A DNA stretch of 64,000 bases, from NCBI GenBank assembly GCA_021797915.1, contig JAJZYT010000004.1, positions 45,076 through 109,075 on the forward strand. Reading direction: 5' to 3'. The notes below the pieces were generated by a model, which saw nothing but the letters and a program-made list of their open reading frames with translations, made no database searches and was not told the origin of the DNA. A program made the translations under genes and the position numbers. Below are positions 8,385-17,567 of this stretch, one piece after another (position 1 is the stretch's first letter; every line of letters starts with the position of its first letter). This DNA is from Thermoplasmata archaeon. GTDB lineage: Archaea; Thermoplasmatota; Thermoplasmata; Thermoplasmatales; GCA-001856825.

Positions 8385-9728
8385 TTGACCGATGCGGTCC
8401 TATTCAACAACATATGGATGGTATTCTCAGCCCTTTTAGTTTTTCTGATGACTATTGCGATTGGCTTTCTGGAATATGGCGAGCTTGGGAAACATTACTC
8501 TAATAGTCTAATAAAAACAATTTTGATAATGGGTACTGCCATTTTTTTAATGGCTCTCGTTGGTTTTAATTTGGCGTTTGCCCCAACGTATTACGGAATT
8601 ATTGGTATTCCAACGTATAACATCTTTTTCTTTGGCAGTTTGTCATCTAGTACTTCGGCTATAATCGAAGGGACATGGTGGTCTATGACGTCTCATTACT
8701 TTGGTACCGGTTTAACTACAGGAACATACTTCCTTTATGAGACAGCATTTGCCTCAGTCACGCTTGCCATAGTAGGGGTTGTCGCACTTAGAAAAATGAA
8801 ACTCAGTGCCTTTCTTGCCTATTCAGTCGTATATTATACAGTGATCTGGACTCTGCCTGCGGCCTGGATTTGGAATCCTACCGGTTGGCTTTATCAGCTA
8901 GGAGTTAGAGATTTTGGTGGAGGACTAGTGGTTCACGCGGCAGCAGGATTCGCCGGCCTCGCCATAGTACTTAAAATCTGGAGAGAAGAGAGGAGACAGG
9001 GGCACTCTGAGAGTCCACAAGCAGTTATCTCAATAAATCCAGCTTGGTTGACGTTATCTATTCTATTGTTGTGGATAGGCTGGTTTGGTTTCAACGCGGG
9101 AAGCGTACTTGCGTTCAACGGTGAAACAATTATAGTAGGTCTCAACACATTCTTAGGAGCTGCGTCGGCTTTGATTTCAACTATGTTTTTCAGATTCTTA
9201 ATCACAAAGAAAGATCCGGGATATTTGTATGCAATTAATGGAATATTGGTAGGTCTAATCCTCATGTCACCATTGTCGGGTTACATCAGTCCAATGGTAG
9301 CCATAGCAATTGGCTTAGTTGGTGGCCCCCTGTTTCTTGTTGGGGAGAGAGTTATGACGAGGAAGTGGTACAGTGACCCGATCGGCTTGTTCCCAACACA
9401 CCTCTTAATGGGACTCATTGGCTTCATAATGATTGCGTTCGTAGCTCAAACTGGATTTTCATCTGCTTCTGGTGCTTCAAATCTCCCTAATGGTCTTATT
9501 TTCGGCGGGGGAGTATCCGCACTTAGACAACTAGAAGTACAATCTCTGGCGATCATGGTGGTGGCTGCATTTGTTTTCTCATTAAGCTATGTCTCACTCT
9601 GGATAATTGGGAATTTAACTAATGGAATTACGACGGGCTATGAGAAATCGATTACAGGAGCAATAACTATTGAGGCCCCAAACAACCTTATTTCGGTAAA
9701 TACTGGAACAAGAGAGGGAAAGAAATAA
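8385..9728 (+). CDS. amt: Ammonium transporter, Amt family
   Basis: 447 residues with about eleven hydrophobic segments. Recognisable Amt features are DFGGGLVVHAAAGFAGLA (first pore histidine of the twin-His pair), NPAWLTLSILLLWIGWFGFNAGS, and the second His in FPTHLLMGLIGF, where most Amts read HGVGG. The start is TTG at 8385, supported by GGTGATC five bases upstream and by the N-terminal sequence MTDAVLFNNIW running straight into the first helix. No GlnK/PII gene is adjacent, so regulation by a neighbouring PII protein is not apparent. Confidence 0.93.
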   Translation: MTDAVLFNNIWMVFSALLVFLMTIAIGFLEYGELGKHYSNSLIKTILIMGTAIFLMALVGFNLAFAPTYYGIIGIPTYNIFFFGSLSSSTSAIIEGTWWSMTSHYFGTGLTTGTYFLYETAFASVTLAIVGVVALRKMKLSAFLAYSVVYYTVIWTLPAAWIWNPTGWLYQLGVRDFGGGLVVHAAAGFAGLAIVLKIWREERRQGHSESPQAVISINPAWLTLSILLLWIGWFGFNAGSVLAFNGETIIVGLNTFLGAASALISTMFFRFLITKKDPGYLYAINGILVGLILMSPLSGYISPMVAIAIGLVGGPLFLVGERVMTRKWYSDPIGLFPTHLLMGLIGFIMIAFVAQTGFSSASGASNLPNGLIFGGGVSALRQLEVQSLAIMVVAAFVFSLSYVSLWIIGNLTNGITTGYEKSITGAITIEAPNNLISVNTGTREGKK

Positions 9729-9786
9729 TTGCTTAACTTTGAGAATCGAAATACGCTAAAATTTCCTTTAACAATAGGCAAGTGAC

Positions 9787-9805
9787 TCCACTTTCTCTCA
9801 GTGGA
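9787..9805 (+). terminator. Hairpin downstream of amt
   Basis: TCCACT, a 7-base loop, then AGTGGA, 58 bases after the amt stop. There is no U-run directly after it, so it may be an mRNA 3'-end structure rather than a true terminator. Confidence 0.3.
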
Positions 9806-9947
9806 CGTTAAATACTTCCAATGAGTTATTTAGGGGAACCGAACCATTTACTGCTGAAATGTTAAATACTAACTACTTTCAATTAACTGATAAATATTTA
9901 TGGCGTCACTGTTTAGAGCCTGGCCTCGTCTGAAGGCATAACTTACA

Positions 9948-10760
9948 CTATTTTTCTGCATTCCAATAGAAGGAATATTTGCGATAAGAAGTCGGAGTTA
10001 TCTTTTTCTTGTTCTGATTCTCGTATTCTACAATCTTGTTTGGTTTACCAAACACTGCAGCGGCAGCCGTGTCATTATTGTCAAAGGTTATCAGAAACTT
10101 TCCTTTTATGCTAGAAGTAACCTGTCTGAGTTTTTCAAGATCCAGCTCTGAAAAACCATATTCATACCACTTTTTGCTAGAATAAGGTGGGTCACAGAAG
10201 AAAAGGGTATTGAAGCTATCATACTTTTCGAAAATCTCGACATAATCCAGGTTCTCAATTTCCCACTTTGACACTTTTGTGCTAATTTCTTTGAAGCTTG
10301 TCACTATCCTTTTCATTAGAGTATAGCTAGATTTTTCTTTGCGTGTGCGATAAGTCGCCCCCATCCCACCAAAACCAACATTGAATTGATAAAATGTTCT
10401 CAGAGCTTTGTCGTACTCGTCAATATTGATTGATCCCACTTTCTTGAGCACTTCTCCATATCTTAGGAACTCCTCCTTGCTCTTGGTCCAATATTCAGCC
10501 CTCTTCAAAAACTCGTTAGGTCCCTCTTTTATGACTTTAAAGAGGTTGTACAAATCCACATTGAGGTCATTATAGATTGTTTTAGATGCTTCAATGTTTA
10601 GGGAAACAACACCCGAACCCCCAAAGACGTCTACAAAGTTACTCTTATTTGAATCGCAGAATATCTTAGATATTTCTGGCAATAGAACCGTCTTCGAGCC
10701 CGGGTATTTGATCAGTTTGAGAGGTTTCATCCCAGCCACGAGTGTGAGAGGTAGAGTCAT
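9948..10760 (-). CDS. Dam-type DNA adenine N6-methyltransferase
   Basis: 270 residues of the D12 class. The N-terminal LKLIKYPGSK motif, the SAM-binding DVFGGSGVVSLN motif and the catalytic FFCDPPYSSK motif are all present. It methylates adenine in a short target that cannot be predicted here. Its ATG at 10760 overlaps the stop of the upstream dCTP-deaminase-like gene (ATGA), so the two are translationally coupled; an internal ATG at 10730 lies nearer the conserved core. No restriction endonuclease or specificity subunit is adjacent, so it looks like a solitary methylase. Confidence 0.88.
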   Translation of the reverse strand: MTLPLTLVAGMKPLKLIKYPGSKTVLLPEISKIFCDSNKSNFVDVFGGSGVVSLNIEASKTIYNDLNVDLYNLFKVIKEGPNEFLKRAEYWTKSKEEFLRYGEVLKKVGSINIDEYDKALRTFYQFNVGFGGMGATYRTRKEKSSYTLMKRIVTSFKEISTKVSKWEIENLDYVEIFEKYDSFNTLFFCDPPYSSKKWYEYGFSELDLEKLRQVTSSIKGKFLITFDNNDTAAAAVFGKPNKIVEYENQNKKKITPTSYRKYSFYWNAEK

Positions 10761-11188
10761 TTGAACTTGAGACCCTGGTTCTGATAGTGTCCCGAACGTT
10801 TTTCATAGGTCTTAACAGCTTCTTTGTCCATGTTTAGAAAGATCATCTGAAAGACACCCTTCTCCTTTACTACATCTACAGTCTCCTCTCCCAGATTCTT
10901 AAGATAGAACCTGATCTTGCCATTGAAACCTGCATCCACAAACCCGAAACTTGCCACAACCCCTCTCCTCGCATAAGAGGATCTGAGGAACATCATAGAA
11001 CCCATGAATCCGGGTAGTGAAACAGCCTCAACAGTCTCTACCTGTGCCCCGTGGTTCGGTTCAATTACAACTCTTTCAGTAATGCTGAAATCATAACCAT
11101 TTGGTGTTAGCTTAGCAGGGTCAAATGGGTCTATGGACATTGTCCCGTTCTGAATAAGCTCAAGAATAGTGCCGTCAGATACGATCAT
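10757..11188 (-). CDS. dCTP deaminase/dUTPase family protein, possibly altered active site
   Basis: About 143 residues, shorter than typical Dcd (about 170-200). The trimeric dUTPase-fold core is clear: LRSSYARRGV matches the RSSxAR phosphate-binding motif and FVDAGFNGKIRFYLKN matches the VDPGxxGxxxLEF segment. The glutamate that activates water in dCTP deaminases appears replaced by tyrosine in that segment. I choose ATG 11188 over the TTG at 11194; either would be near-leaderless behind the A/T-rich divergent promoter. It overlaps the Dam-type gene by four bases and may regulate or sense nucleotides rather than deaminate dCTP. Confidence 0.75.
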   Translation of the reverse strand: MIVSDGTILELIQNGTMSIDPFDPAKLTPNGYDFSITERVVIEPNHGAQVETVEAVSLPGFMGSMMFLRSSYARRGVVASFGFVDAGFNGKIRFYLKNLGEETVDVVKEKGVFQMIFLNMDKEAVKTYEKRSGHYQNQGLKFK

Positions 11189-11194
11189 AAACAA

Positions 11195-11228
11195 AGAAAA
11201 CTTTTATGTTTAAAATATTTGTCAAGTA
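11195..11228. promoter_or_regulatory. Compact divergent promoter
   Basis: Only about 40 bases separate the dCTP-deaminase-like start from the GHMP-like start. A run CTTTTATGTTTAAAATATTT (11201-11220) provides TATA-like elements in both directions at about -26, so both genes are probably leaderless and transcribed from one shared AT core. Confidence 0.5.
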
Positions 11229-12293
11229 ATGTTTGACGAAGAAACAGTGAATGCTTTCTCAGGGGGATATAAAGTTTCTAAGTCGGGCGTCGTGACTCTA
11301 TTCGGAAGACCTGCTGTCTCTACCTTAAAGAGGGTTATCGCGTTCCCCGCATCTCTTTCAATTCATTCTCTAGTAAGGAAAAGTGAGTCGGTTGTCTGGA
11401 GAGGTACAAATGCTATAGATCTCCCTTACGAAATTTCTAAACTCTCTAATGACTGGTACGATCCAATAAGAATGATGGTCAACATTGCAATCCAGAGAGG
11501 GTGGAAGCATCCCCCATATATAATGGCGGATGAACATCTAGGTTACCAGATGGCTTTAGGATATTATTCTGCATTCATAGATTTACTAGTCCAGGCTTTT
11601 TCAACAATTAACGAAATAACCCTGAGCCCTGCCGAATTCAATCAGATCAGTACCGAGATTCAAGGAAAGGTCAAAGGGCAGACTTATCTATATGAGACCC
11701 TTGCAAGACAGCAGGGAAAAAATAACAACTTATTGTTCTTCGAGTCCTCCTCAAACTCATTCAGAAATGAAATCGTCAACTTTGAGCCCTTTTCAATGTT
11801 TCTGATATCTGAGAATTATCTAGGAGATAACCAGAATTATGCGAATTTCGTTAGAAACTTCAAGAAATTTAGAGATAGTGGTATGGATAACAGAGATCCA
11901 GCCACTCTCAGTTTCCCTTATGTTGGGATCAGAAATCACTCAATAGTTGAAGAAGAGATGTATGATCGCACCACAAAGGCATTCGAAGAGAATGATGTTG
12001 ATTCATTCATTCAGTTTCTTTCGAAGTACTCCCAGTCGCTTGGCTACAACTTGGGAGTCCTATCTGATTTTCAGAAGAACATTGCGAATCTCCTTGAAAG
12101 GTACAAAATTAAGAATTACCTCTTCAGCGTTGGAGAATATTCGGGTTCGGTTCTGGTTTTTGTGGATTCCCAAGAGCTTGCCACGATTAGAGACAATTTG
12201 ATTCGTGAATATTACAACAAAACAAACAGGACTTTGAGATTTGATGAGTTGCAGGTTCTCAACAACTCGTCACGAGAACCTATCCGAGCCTGA
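11229..12293 (+). CDS. GHMP-kinase-like protein with eroded motifs
   Basis: 354 residues, not firmly assigned. The N-terminus (SGVVTLFGRPAVSTLK, then IAFPASLSIHSLV) lines up with the mevalonate kinase start ([20 protein letters not shown]), a later LLFFES stretch matches the GGLLFF segment, and the C-terminus (FSVGEYSGSVLVFVDS) matches the GAGGGGCxIAL motif. The glycine/serine-rich ATP loop, the SGxD catalytic aspartate and the GEH histidine are not visible. It could be a pseudokinase or a divergent enzyme of the non-canonical archaeal mevalonate route. The phosphohexomutase gene downstream may be co-directional only. Confidence 0.55.
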   Translation: MFDEETVNAFSGGYKVSKSGVVTLFGRPAVSTLKRVIAFPASLSIHSLVRKSESVVWRGTNAIDLPYEISKLSNDWYDPIRMMVNIAIQRGWKHPPYIMADEHLGYQMALGYYSAFIDLLVQAFSTINEITLSPAEFNQISTEIQGKVKGQTYLYETLARQQGKNNNLLFFESSSNSFRNEIVNFEPFSMFLISENYLGDNQNYANFVRNFKKFRDSGMDNRDPATLSFPYVGIRNHSIVEEEMYDRTTKAFEENDVDSFIQFLSKYSQSLGYNLGVLSDFQKNIANLLERYKIKNYLFSVGEYSGSVLVFVDSQELATIRDNLIREYYNKTNRTLRFDELQVLNNSSREPIRA

Positions 12294-12368
12294 TTTTTCT
12301 GCTGCTGATTGGTAAATACCGGCTCAACTAAAAGCAAAATATTTGTATTTGCCTTCTAATAACGTACA

Positions 12369-13703
12369 ATGCCACTCTTTGGTACGAATGGAATCAGGGG
12401 GGTCTTGAACGAAACAATCACGCCCGAACTTGGTTATAGATTTGGCATGGCGGTTGGGACCTACTACAGTGACTCTGACGTAGCACTTTCTTACGATAAC
12501 AGGACGACTTCTCATTTGTTGAAGGATGCAGTCGAGTCTGGACTGCTGAATACTGGAAAGAACGTGGTGGACTTAGGCATGATACCAACCCCCACCGCGC
12601 AAGTTTATTGTAAACATAATAATGTCCCTGGGGCCATTGTCACTGCCTCTCATAACCCGCCTAAATTTAATGGTTTCAAAGTCGTCGCAAAGGACGGCTC
12701 TAATCCGGGAGAAAACGTTGTAACTAAGATTGAGGATTTGATAGTTGGTCAAAAATTCAACAAGGTTGGATGGGAGGACGTAGGTGAAGTTAGAAATGAT
12801 GATGCTGTTGGACTGTACCTGAATGAGATACTCAAGAACGTAAATGTACCTAATATCAAGCAAAGGCATTTCAGAGTATTAGTTGACTGTGCCAACGGCA
12901 CTACTGTAGTAACTACACCAAAACTTTTTCGACGCTTGGAAGTCAACTATGTGAGTGTAAATTCAAATGCTGACGGTTTCTTCCCTGGAAGGGGTTCTGA
13001 ACCCACAGAAGAGACACTTAAAGAATTAATTTCATTTGCAAAGAGTGCTCCTTTTGACCTGTCGGTAGCTCACGACGGGGACGGAGACCGCTCTGTGTTT
13101 TTGGATGAAAAAGGTGAGTTGATAGATGGGGACAAGTTGGTGGCTCTCGTTGCAGATCACTTGTTAGAACTCAAAAAGGGAGACCTGGTGTTTCCGGTAG
13201 CTTCAAGTTTCTTGATTGACAGAATAGCTGAAAAGCATGGTGTCAAGGTTATAAGAACTCCAGTAGGGGCACCTGTGATATCAGAGGTTCTTACATCCTC
13301 AAAGGGATTGATGGGAGGGGAGGAAAATGGAAAGGTGATCCTTCCACACTACCTGAACGGAGGAGACGGAGGGTTGGCGGTGGCCCTTGCCCTAGACATC
13401 ATTTCTTCTGGGGGAAGGGAGATATCGAGTTTGATAAGGGAACTACCAGACTATAAACTAAAGCGAATTAAACTTTCAAATAGATCAGACTTTGAACGGG
13501 TAAAGAACTTGTTAATGCAGCGATATACAAATATGAAACATGATGAGATAGATGGCCTGAGGCTTGTGGAAGGCGATAGTTTTATCCTCACCCGGAAGTC
13601 GGGGACGGAACCAGCAATTAGGATTTATATTAGCTCAACAAGTTCAGACTGGATAAAGTCCCGCGAAAGGGAAGTTCTGAAGATTATCGGGAACCCAAGT
13701 TAG
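12369..13703 (+). CDS. glmM: Phosphohexomutase (phosphoglucosamine/phosphomannomutase family)
   Basis: 444 residues of the alpha-D-phosphohexomutase superfamily, which move phosphate between C1 and C6 of hexose phosphates. The phosphoserine loop VTASHNPPKFNG (Ser about 94), the metal-binding DGDGDR loop (about 236), the sugar-binding GGEENG motif and the phosphate-binding RKSGTEP motif are in order. Archaeal members of this shape act on glucosamine-, mannose- or glucose-phosphate; substrate cannot be decided from sequence alone. TATA-like AAAATATTTGTATT lies about 25 bases upstream of the ATG, suggesting a leaderless message. Confidence 0.9.
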   Translation: MPLFGTNGIRGVLNETITPELGYRFGMAVGTYYSDSDVALSYDNRTTSHLLKDAVESGLLNTGKNVVDLGMIPTPTAQVYCKHNNVPGAIVTASHNPPKFNGFKVVAKDGSNPGENVVTKIEDLIVGQKFNKVGWEDVGEVRNDDAVGLYLNEILKNVNVPNIKQRHFRVLVDCANGTTVVTTPKLFRRLEVNYVSVNSNADGFFPGRGSEPTEETLKELISFAKSAPFDLSVAHDGDGDRSVFLDEKGELIDGDKLVALVADHLLELKKGDLVFPVASSFLIDRIAEKHGVKVIRTPVGAPVISEVLTSSKGLMGGEENGKVILPHYLNGGDGGLAVALALDIISSGGREISSLIRELPDYKLKRIKLSNRSDFERVKNLLMQRYTNMKHDEIDGLRLVEGDSFILTRKSGTEPAIRIYISSTSSDWIKSREREVLKIIGNPS

Positions 13704-13743
13704 TATAAAAAGGACAAAATAATTATATTATCAGCCAGTCTTT

Positions 13744-14115
13744 ATGGCTATGCAGATAGGGATAGAGGGAGTAGCAAGAAAAGCGGGACAGCGGATCAAA
13801 ACAATTTCAGAGGTGTTCTATCCTCCAATCGACATTTCTGAAGAAGGGGAGGAAATTCACATCTACCTAGATTTACCTGGATTCAAGAAGGAAGACGTCA
13901 AGATACTGAGCACCAAAAATGGGCTTAAAGTCTCTGGAAAAAGAGAGAAGAATCCCACGGGTAAGCTTGTCTACGAAGAAAGGGTTGATGAGTTCTCAAA
14001 ATTCATCAGAATCAATGGCGAATTCGAACCTGACTCCATCAAAGCTTCGATGGTTGACGGTGTCCTAGGAATAACGGTCAAAAGGAAAGAAGTAAAAACA
14101 GTACCCATAAGCTAG
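13744..14115 (+). CDS. hsp20: Hsp20/alpha-crystallin small heat-shock protein
   Basis: 123 residues. The alpha-crystallin core shows IDISEEGEEIHIYLDLPGFK, then VSGKREK and a final GVLGITVKRKE, which contains the family's GxLxxxxxK signature. The C-terminal IPIS-like tail (TVPIS) fits the IxI oligomerisation motif. It works as an ATP-independent holdase. The 3' end overlaps the convergent UbiB gene by four bases. Confidence 0.93.
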   Translation: MAMQIGIEGVARKAGQRIKTISEVFYPPIDISEEGEEIHIYLDLPGFKKEDVKILSTKNGLKVSGKREKNPTGKLVYEERVDEFSKFIRINGEFEPDSIKASMVDGVLGITVKRKEVKTVPIS

Positions 14116-15638
14116 TTTCGGAAAGATAGCGCAGCAAAGATTGTCCCGCCTGCGAAAAGCACTAGTCCATAAAGTGTAGTTGTAATGATAATAGCACCTG
14201 AGATTAGGAAACCGGATGCGATAATTGCACTTGAGTAATTAGGACTCTTCTTTTTGGGCTGAGTTCTATTGATATTTCTGATAAGTTCAGGTATGCTTAG
14301 GTAGTCGTTTAACAGCTTCTCAATCCTCTTAGGAATTTCGAGGATTCTTCTCTTCAAGACCTTAAATGCAGCTTTTTCGTTCTTCATAATTTCAGCAACT
14401 ACCTCAATGAAATTGAAATTCTTATCGAGGGTCTTGCAGACACCATCTAGGATAACAGACATTCTCGCAAATAATGCAAGACCATATGGGAGCCTGAAAG
14501 GAAATCTCAAGAGGACCGTATTTGCCTTATGTACAAGTTCTTCATATTCCATCTTGCTGATTTCCTTTCCTTCTAAGTCCTTGAAAATGGTGTTAAGAAC
14601 CTCTTCCATGAATATTTTGTCTGCCATCGGGTCAATTAGGTCTATATCCACCAGAACATTGAGTAGATGCCTAGCGTCAAATGTGGATAGATAGTAGTAA
14701 CCCATGAGCAGTTTGTCTCTCATCTCTTCTGGCAGTTCGGAAGTCATTCCATAATCGAGTAAGACAAGTTTGTTGCTCTTGTTCCATCCAATATTCCCCG
14801 GATGTGGGTCTGCGTGGAAACGACCTTCCCGAAGTGCGAGTCTCAGAAATAGCTCGTCTAAGACCTTAGCAATTCTGGGAAGGTTGGCATTGTTCTGTTT
14901 CAGGGCATCAATGTCTGTGATCTTTATGAAGTCCATGAATTCCATAACTAGTACTTTCGACGTTGAGACTTCTTTGTAAGTTTTAGGAACCATTACCTCC
15001 ATTTCAAGCTCCAGTTCCTTTATCTTCTCACCAATACTTTCAATAGATTCCGCCTCCCTCTTGTAATCAAGTTCCAGTTCAAGACTAGTGAGAAATTGAT
15101 CCGCAAAACTGGATAAAGAAAATGATTTGCCGGTAAACCGTTCCAGTAGGGCAACAAATGCATAGACCTTATCCTTATCCTTCCTAATTCTCTCTCTGAT
15201 GTTTGGCCTGTTCACCTTCACGGCCACATCATGACCTCTGTATTTTGCCTTGTAAACCAATCCAAGACTTGCACCGGATATTCCAGACTTATCAAATTCC
15301 TCGAACACCTCTTCTAGTTTTCCGATCTCTGATTCTATAAGTTCCTTTACCGGTTCAAACAGAGGCATCGGTACGGAATCTTGTAAATCGGTTAGTATCT
15401 CAATGTACTCCTCAGGTACGACATCTCTCCTGGAAGATAACATCTGACCTAATTTAATGAAGAGGGGACCAGATTTGATCATTGTGTCTCGTAGTTTAAT
15501 TGCCTCAGCGATACTCCTTTTCCGATCGGGTGGTTCTCCCTTAGACTCTAGTATCCTCTGATAACGTTTCAGATATCGTGCTCGTGGGTAATATCTGATA
15601 GCGACACCCAGACCCTTCAGTTTTCCAGTGAAAGTCAT
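14112..15638 (-). CDS. UbiB/ABC1/AarF atypical kinase family protein
   Basis: 508 residues. The family KxGQ motif (FIKLGQMLSSRRD), the alanine-rich loop region GISGASLGLVYKA followed by the ATP-binding VAVKVNRP lysine, the catalytic HADPHPGNIG and the metal-binding LDYGMTSE are intact. Two hydrophobic helices close the protein (about 465-505), fitting membrane attachment. Homologues support quinone/isoprenoid lipid metabolism through ATPase activity; the archaeal role is unproven. It is convergent with hsp20. Confidence 0.9.
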   Translation of the reverse strand: MTFTGKLKGLGVAIRYYPRARYLKRYQRILESKGEPPDRKRSIAEAIKLRDTMIKSGPLFIKLGQMLSSRRDVVPEEYIEILTDLQDSVPMPLFEPVKELIESEIGKLEEVFEEFDKSGISGASLGLVYKAKYRGHDVAVKVNRPNIRERIRKDKDKVYAFVALLERFTGKSFSLSSFADQFLTSLELELDYKREAESIESIGEKIKELELEMEVMVPKTYKEVSTSKVLVMEFMDFIKITDIDALKQNNANLPRIAKVLDELFLRLALREGRFHADPHPGNIGWNKSNKLVLLDYGMTSELPEEMRDKLLMGYYYLSTFDARHLLNVLVDIDLIDPMADKIFMEEVLNTIFKDLEGKEISKMEYEELVHKANTVLLRFPFRLPYGLALFARMSVILDGVCKTLDKNFNFIEVVAEIMKNEKAAFKVLKRRILEIPKRIEKLLNDYLSIPELIRNINRTQPKKKSPNYSSAIIASGFLISGAIIITTTLYGLVLFAGGTIFAALSFRN

Positions 15639-15743
15639 TGGGCCATGAAGGTATTTGCTGTATAAGAATATTCAATTTGCTTATATTGCTACTGGAAGGG
15701 TATAAATCGCCGGAACTTGATATCACAAGTTTCCTTTTAAATT

Positions 15744-15806
15744 ATGGAGTTTAAATGCCCCAAATACGACAATGAAAAGTTATTATCTGTATTCAAATAT
15801 AGGTAA
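15744..15806 (+). other. 20-codon frame with a CP motif just upstream of purA
   Basis: ATG-to-TAA frame reading MEFKCPKYDNEKLLSVFKYR, right behind a TATA-like TTTTAAATTATGG and ending ten bases before purA. It resembles the start of a zinc-ribbon protein (MEFKCPKCG) whose second cysteine is lost. It could be a decayed fragment or a leader peptide; evidence is thin. Confidence 0.2.
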
Positions 15807-15815
15807 AAGGTTCAA

Positions 15816-17030
15816 ATGGAGACCTTGACTCTTGTCGGATGCCAGTTTGGTGATGAAGGGAAAGGAAAGATCATAGATTACCTTTCGAAGGACTTCGATA
15901 TCAATATACGCTTCAATGGTGGAGAAAATGCTGGACACACTGTCGTAGTGGGAGACAAGACAATAAAGTACCATCTTGTGCCAGCTGGATTCCTCGGAGC
16001 TAAGACAGTAGTTATTTCAAACGGAGTCGTGATAAATCTAAGGAAATTAGTGGAAGAGATTAACTTTTTGAAACAATTTAAAAGCAATTTCGATTTAAAG
16101 ATCTCTGAAATGGCTCATATCGTTACAGAATTGCATTTCAAGAGGGACAGATATTTGGAGCAGCTCCGAGGAGCTGGACTTATAGGAACCACTCTTAAGG
16201 GGATTGGTCCAGCATATGAATCAAAATTCGGACGTTATGGTATCAGATTAGTAGACTTTAGAAATGTGAATAGGCTGAAAGAGAATCTTGACCTCTTGAG
16301 CAAGATTTACCAGATTCCATACGACGAAAAATATATCGATTCCCTTGTTCAAGATTATAATCAAATAAAGAGTTATCTCTTCGACACTCGGTCGTATTTA
16401 GAAACGGAATTGGAAGCAGGCAAGACGGCACTATTCGAAGCTGCTCAGGGAACTTTCATAGATGTAGAATCTGGCACATATCCCTTTGTGACTTCCTCCC
16501 ATACTACGTCCGGAGGGGTGACTGTGGGAACGGGCCTTTCTCCGAAATATTTTTCAAAATTCATTGGTGTTGCAAAAGCTTACACGACACGAGTTGGAGA
16601 AGGGATGTTTCCTACTGAGATCTTCGGGACAGATGCGGACAAACTTAGAAGACTCGGCAATGAATTCGGAGCTACAACGGGAAGGCCAAGAAGGGTCGGC
16701 TATCTCGATATCCCTATGTTGAGGAGGGCGGTCAAATTAAATTCCCTCGATTACCTGGCACTGACCAAAGTCGACGTTTTAGGAAAGTTCAATAATATTA
16801 AGGTAGCAGTTTCGTACGAATCCAATGGAACTGAAATCAAAGAATTTGACCCAATAAACGCTCCTGATAGAATCAACTATGAAAGTTTCAAGCCTTGGGG
16901 CAGTAGTGAAGGTAAACTCCAGGATTATGTGGAGTTCATTCAGGACGAACTTGGAGTACCCATAGTTCTGATCGGGGTTGGGGAAAAGAGGGACGCAGTA
17001 GAACTTAACGGGAAAATGGTGCTAACATAA
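15816..17030 (+). CDS. purA: Adenylosuccinate synthetase
   Basis: 404 residues. It makes adenylosuccinate from IMP, aspartate and GTP in AMP synthesis. The GTP loop GDEGKGK (12-18), NGGENAGHTVV, the GTTLKGIGPAYESK signature and the IDVESGTYPFVTSS segment match the family. It begins at the ATG after AGGTAAAAGG, a plausible ribosome site. The PUA-domain gene follows 31 bases downstream on the same strand. Confidence 0.97.
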   Translation: METLTLVGCQFGDEGKGKIIDYLSKDFDINIRFNGGENAGHTVVVGDKTIKYHLVPAGFLGAKTVVISNGVVINLRKLVEEINFLKQFKSNFDLKISEMAHIVTELHFKRDRYLEQLRGAGLIGTTLKGIGPAYESKFGRYGIRLVDFRNVNRLKENLDLLSKIYQIPYDEKYIDSLVQDYNQIKSYLFDTRSYLETELEAGKTALFEAAQGTFIDVESGTYPFVTSSHTTSGGVTVGTGLSPKYFSKFIGVAKAYTTRVGEGMFPTEIFGTDADKLRRLGNEFGATTGRPRRVGYLDIPMLRRAVKLNSLDYLALTKVDVLGKFNNIKVAVSYESNGTEIKEFDPINAPDRINYESFKPWGSSEGKLQDYVEFIQDELGVPIVLIGVGEKRDAVELNGKMVLT

Positions 17031-17061
17031 AATTTAAAGTTCCAGAAATTGTTCTAATGAG

Positions 17062-17490
17062 GTGAAGAGGCATTTTCTTTCTAAAAGGGAAACTAAAGAG
17101 TTCAAAAGTCTTCTAGATGGCTTCGGGATAGTGGTTGAGTCAAAGACTCTAGAAATAGAGGAGAATGATCACTCTGTAGTCTATGATGGTACAGTTCCGA
17201 TACTACTCAAATATCAAGACAAATGGTTGCCTACCCTAAAAATCATGAGGTCCAAGGACTTTCCAAGGGTAATCATTGACCAGGGGGCATATAATGGAAT
17301 CAGGAACGGTGCAAATTTGTACTCTGCTGGAATTAAAAATATAGTTGGAAATCTCAAGAAGGGGTCTACCTGCATCATCGAAAATTTGGAGGGAAGACAG
17401 ATTGGTTCTGCCTCTGTAGACTCAGAGGAAGCTGACATCCAGAGCAGGAAGAAAGGAGCTTATCTAAAAGTATACGAATTATACAGGTAG
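17062..17490 (+). CDS. PUA-domain RNA-binding protein
   Basis: 142 residues with an N-terminal domain of about 65 residues and a C-terminal PUA domain (PRVIIDQGAYNGIRNGANLY, then IENLEGRQIGSA). This is the layout of small archaeal relatives of the MCT-1/Tma20 translation factors. It starts with GTG at 17062; no in-frame ATG exists near the start. It is probably in the purA operon. The exact RNA partner is unknown. Confidence 0.75.
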   Translation: MKRHFLSKRETKEFKSLLDGFGIVVESKTLEIEENDHSVVYDGTVPILLKYQDKWLPTLKIMRSKDFPRVIIDQGAYNGIRNGANLYSAGIKNIVGNLKKGSTCIIENLEGRQIGSASVDSEEADIQSRKKGAYLKVYELYR

Positions 17491-17567
17491 GAGAATACAG
17501 GTATTCTGGATTTTATATATTCAAGAAAGTTGAGAAGTGTTAAATAACAAAGGCCAACTTCAGTCTT

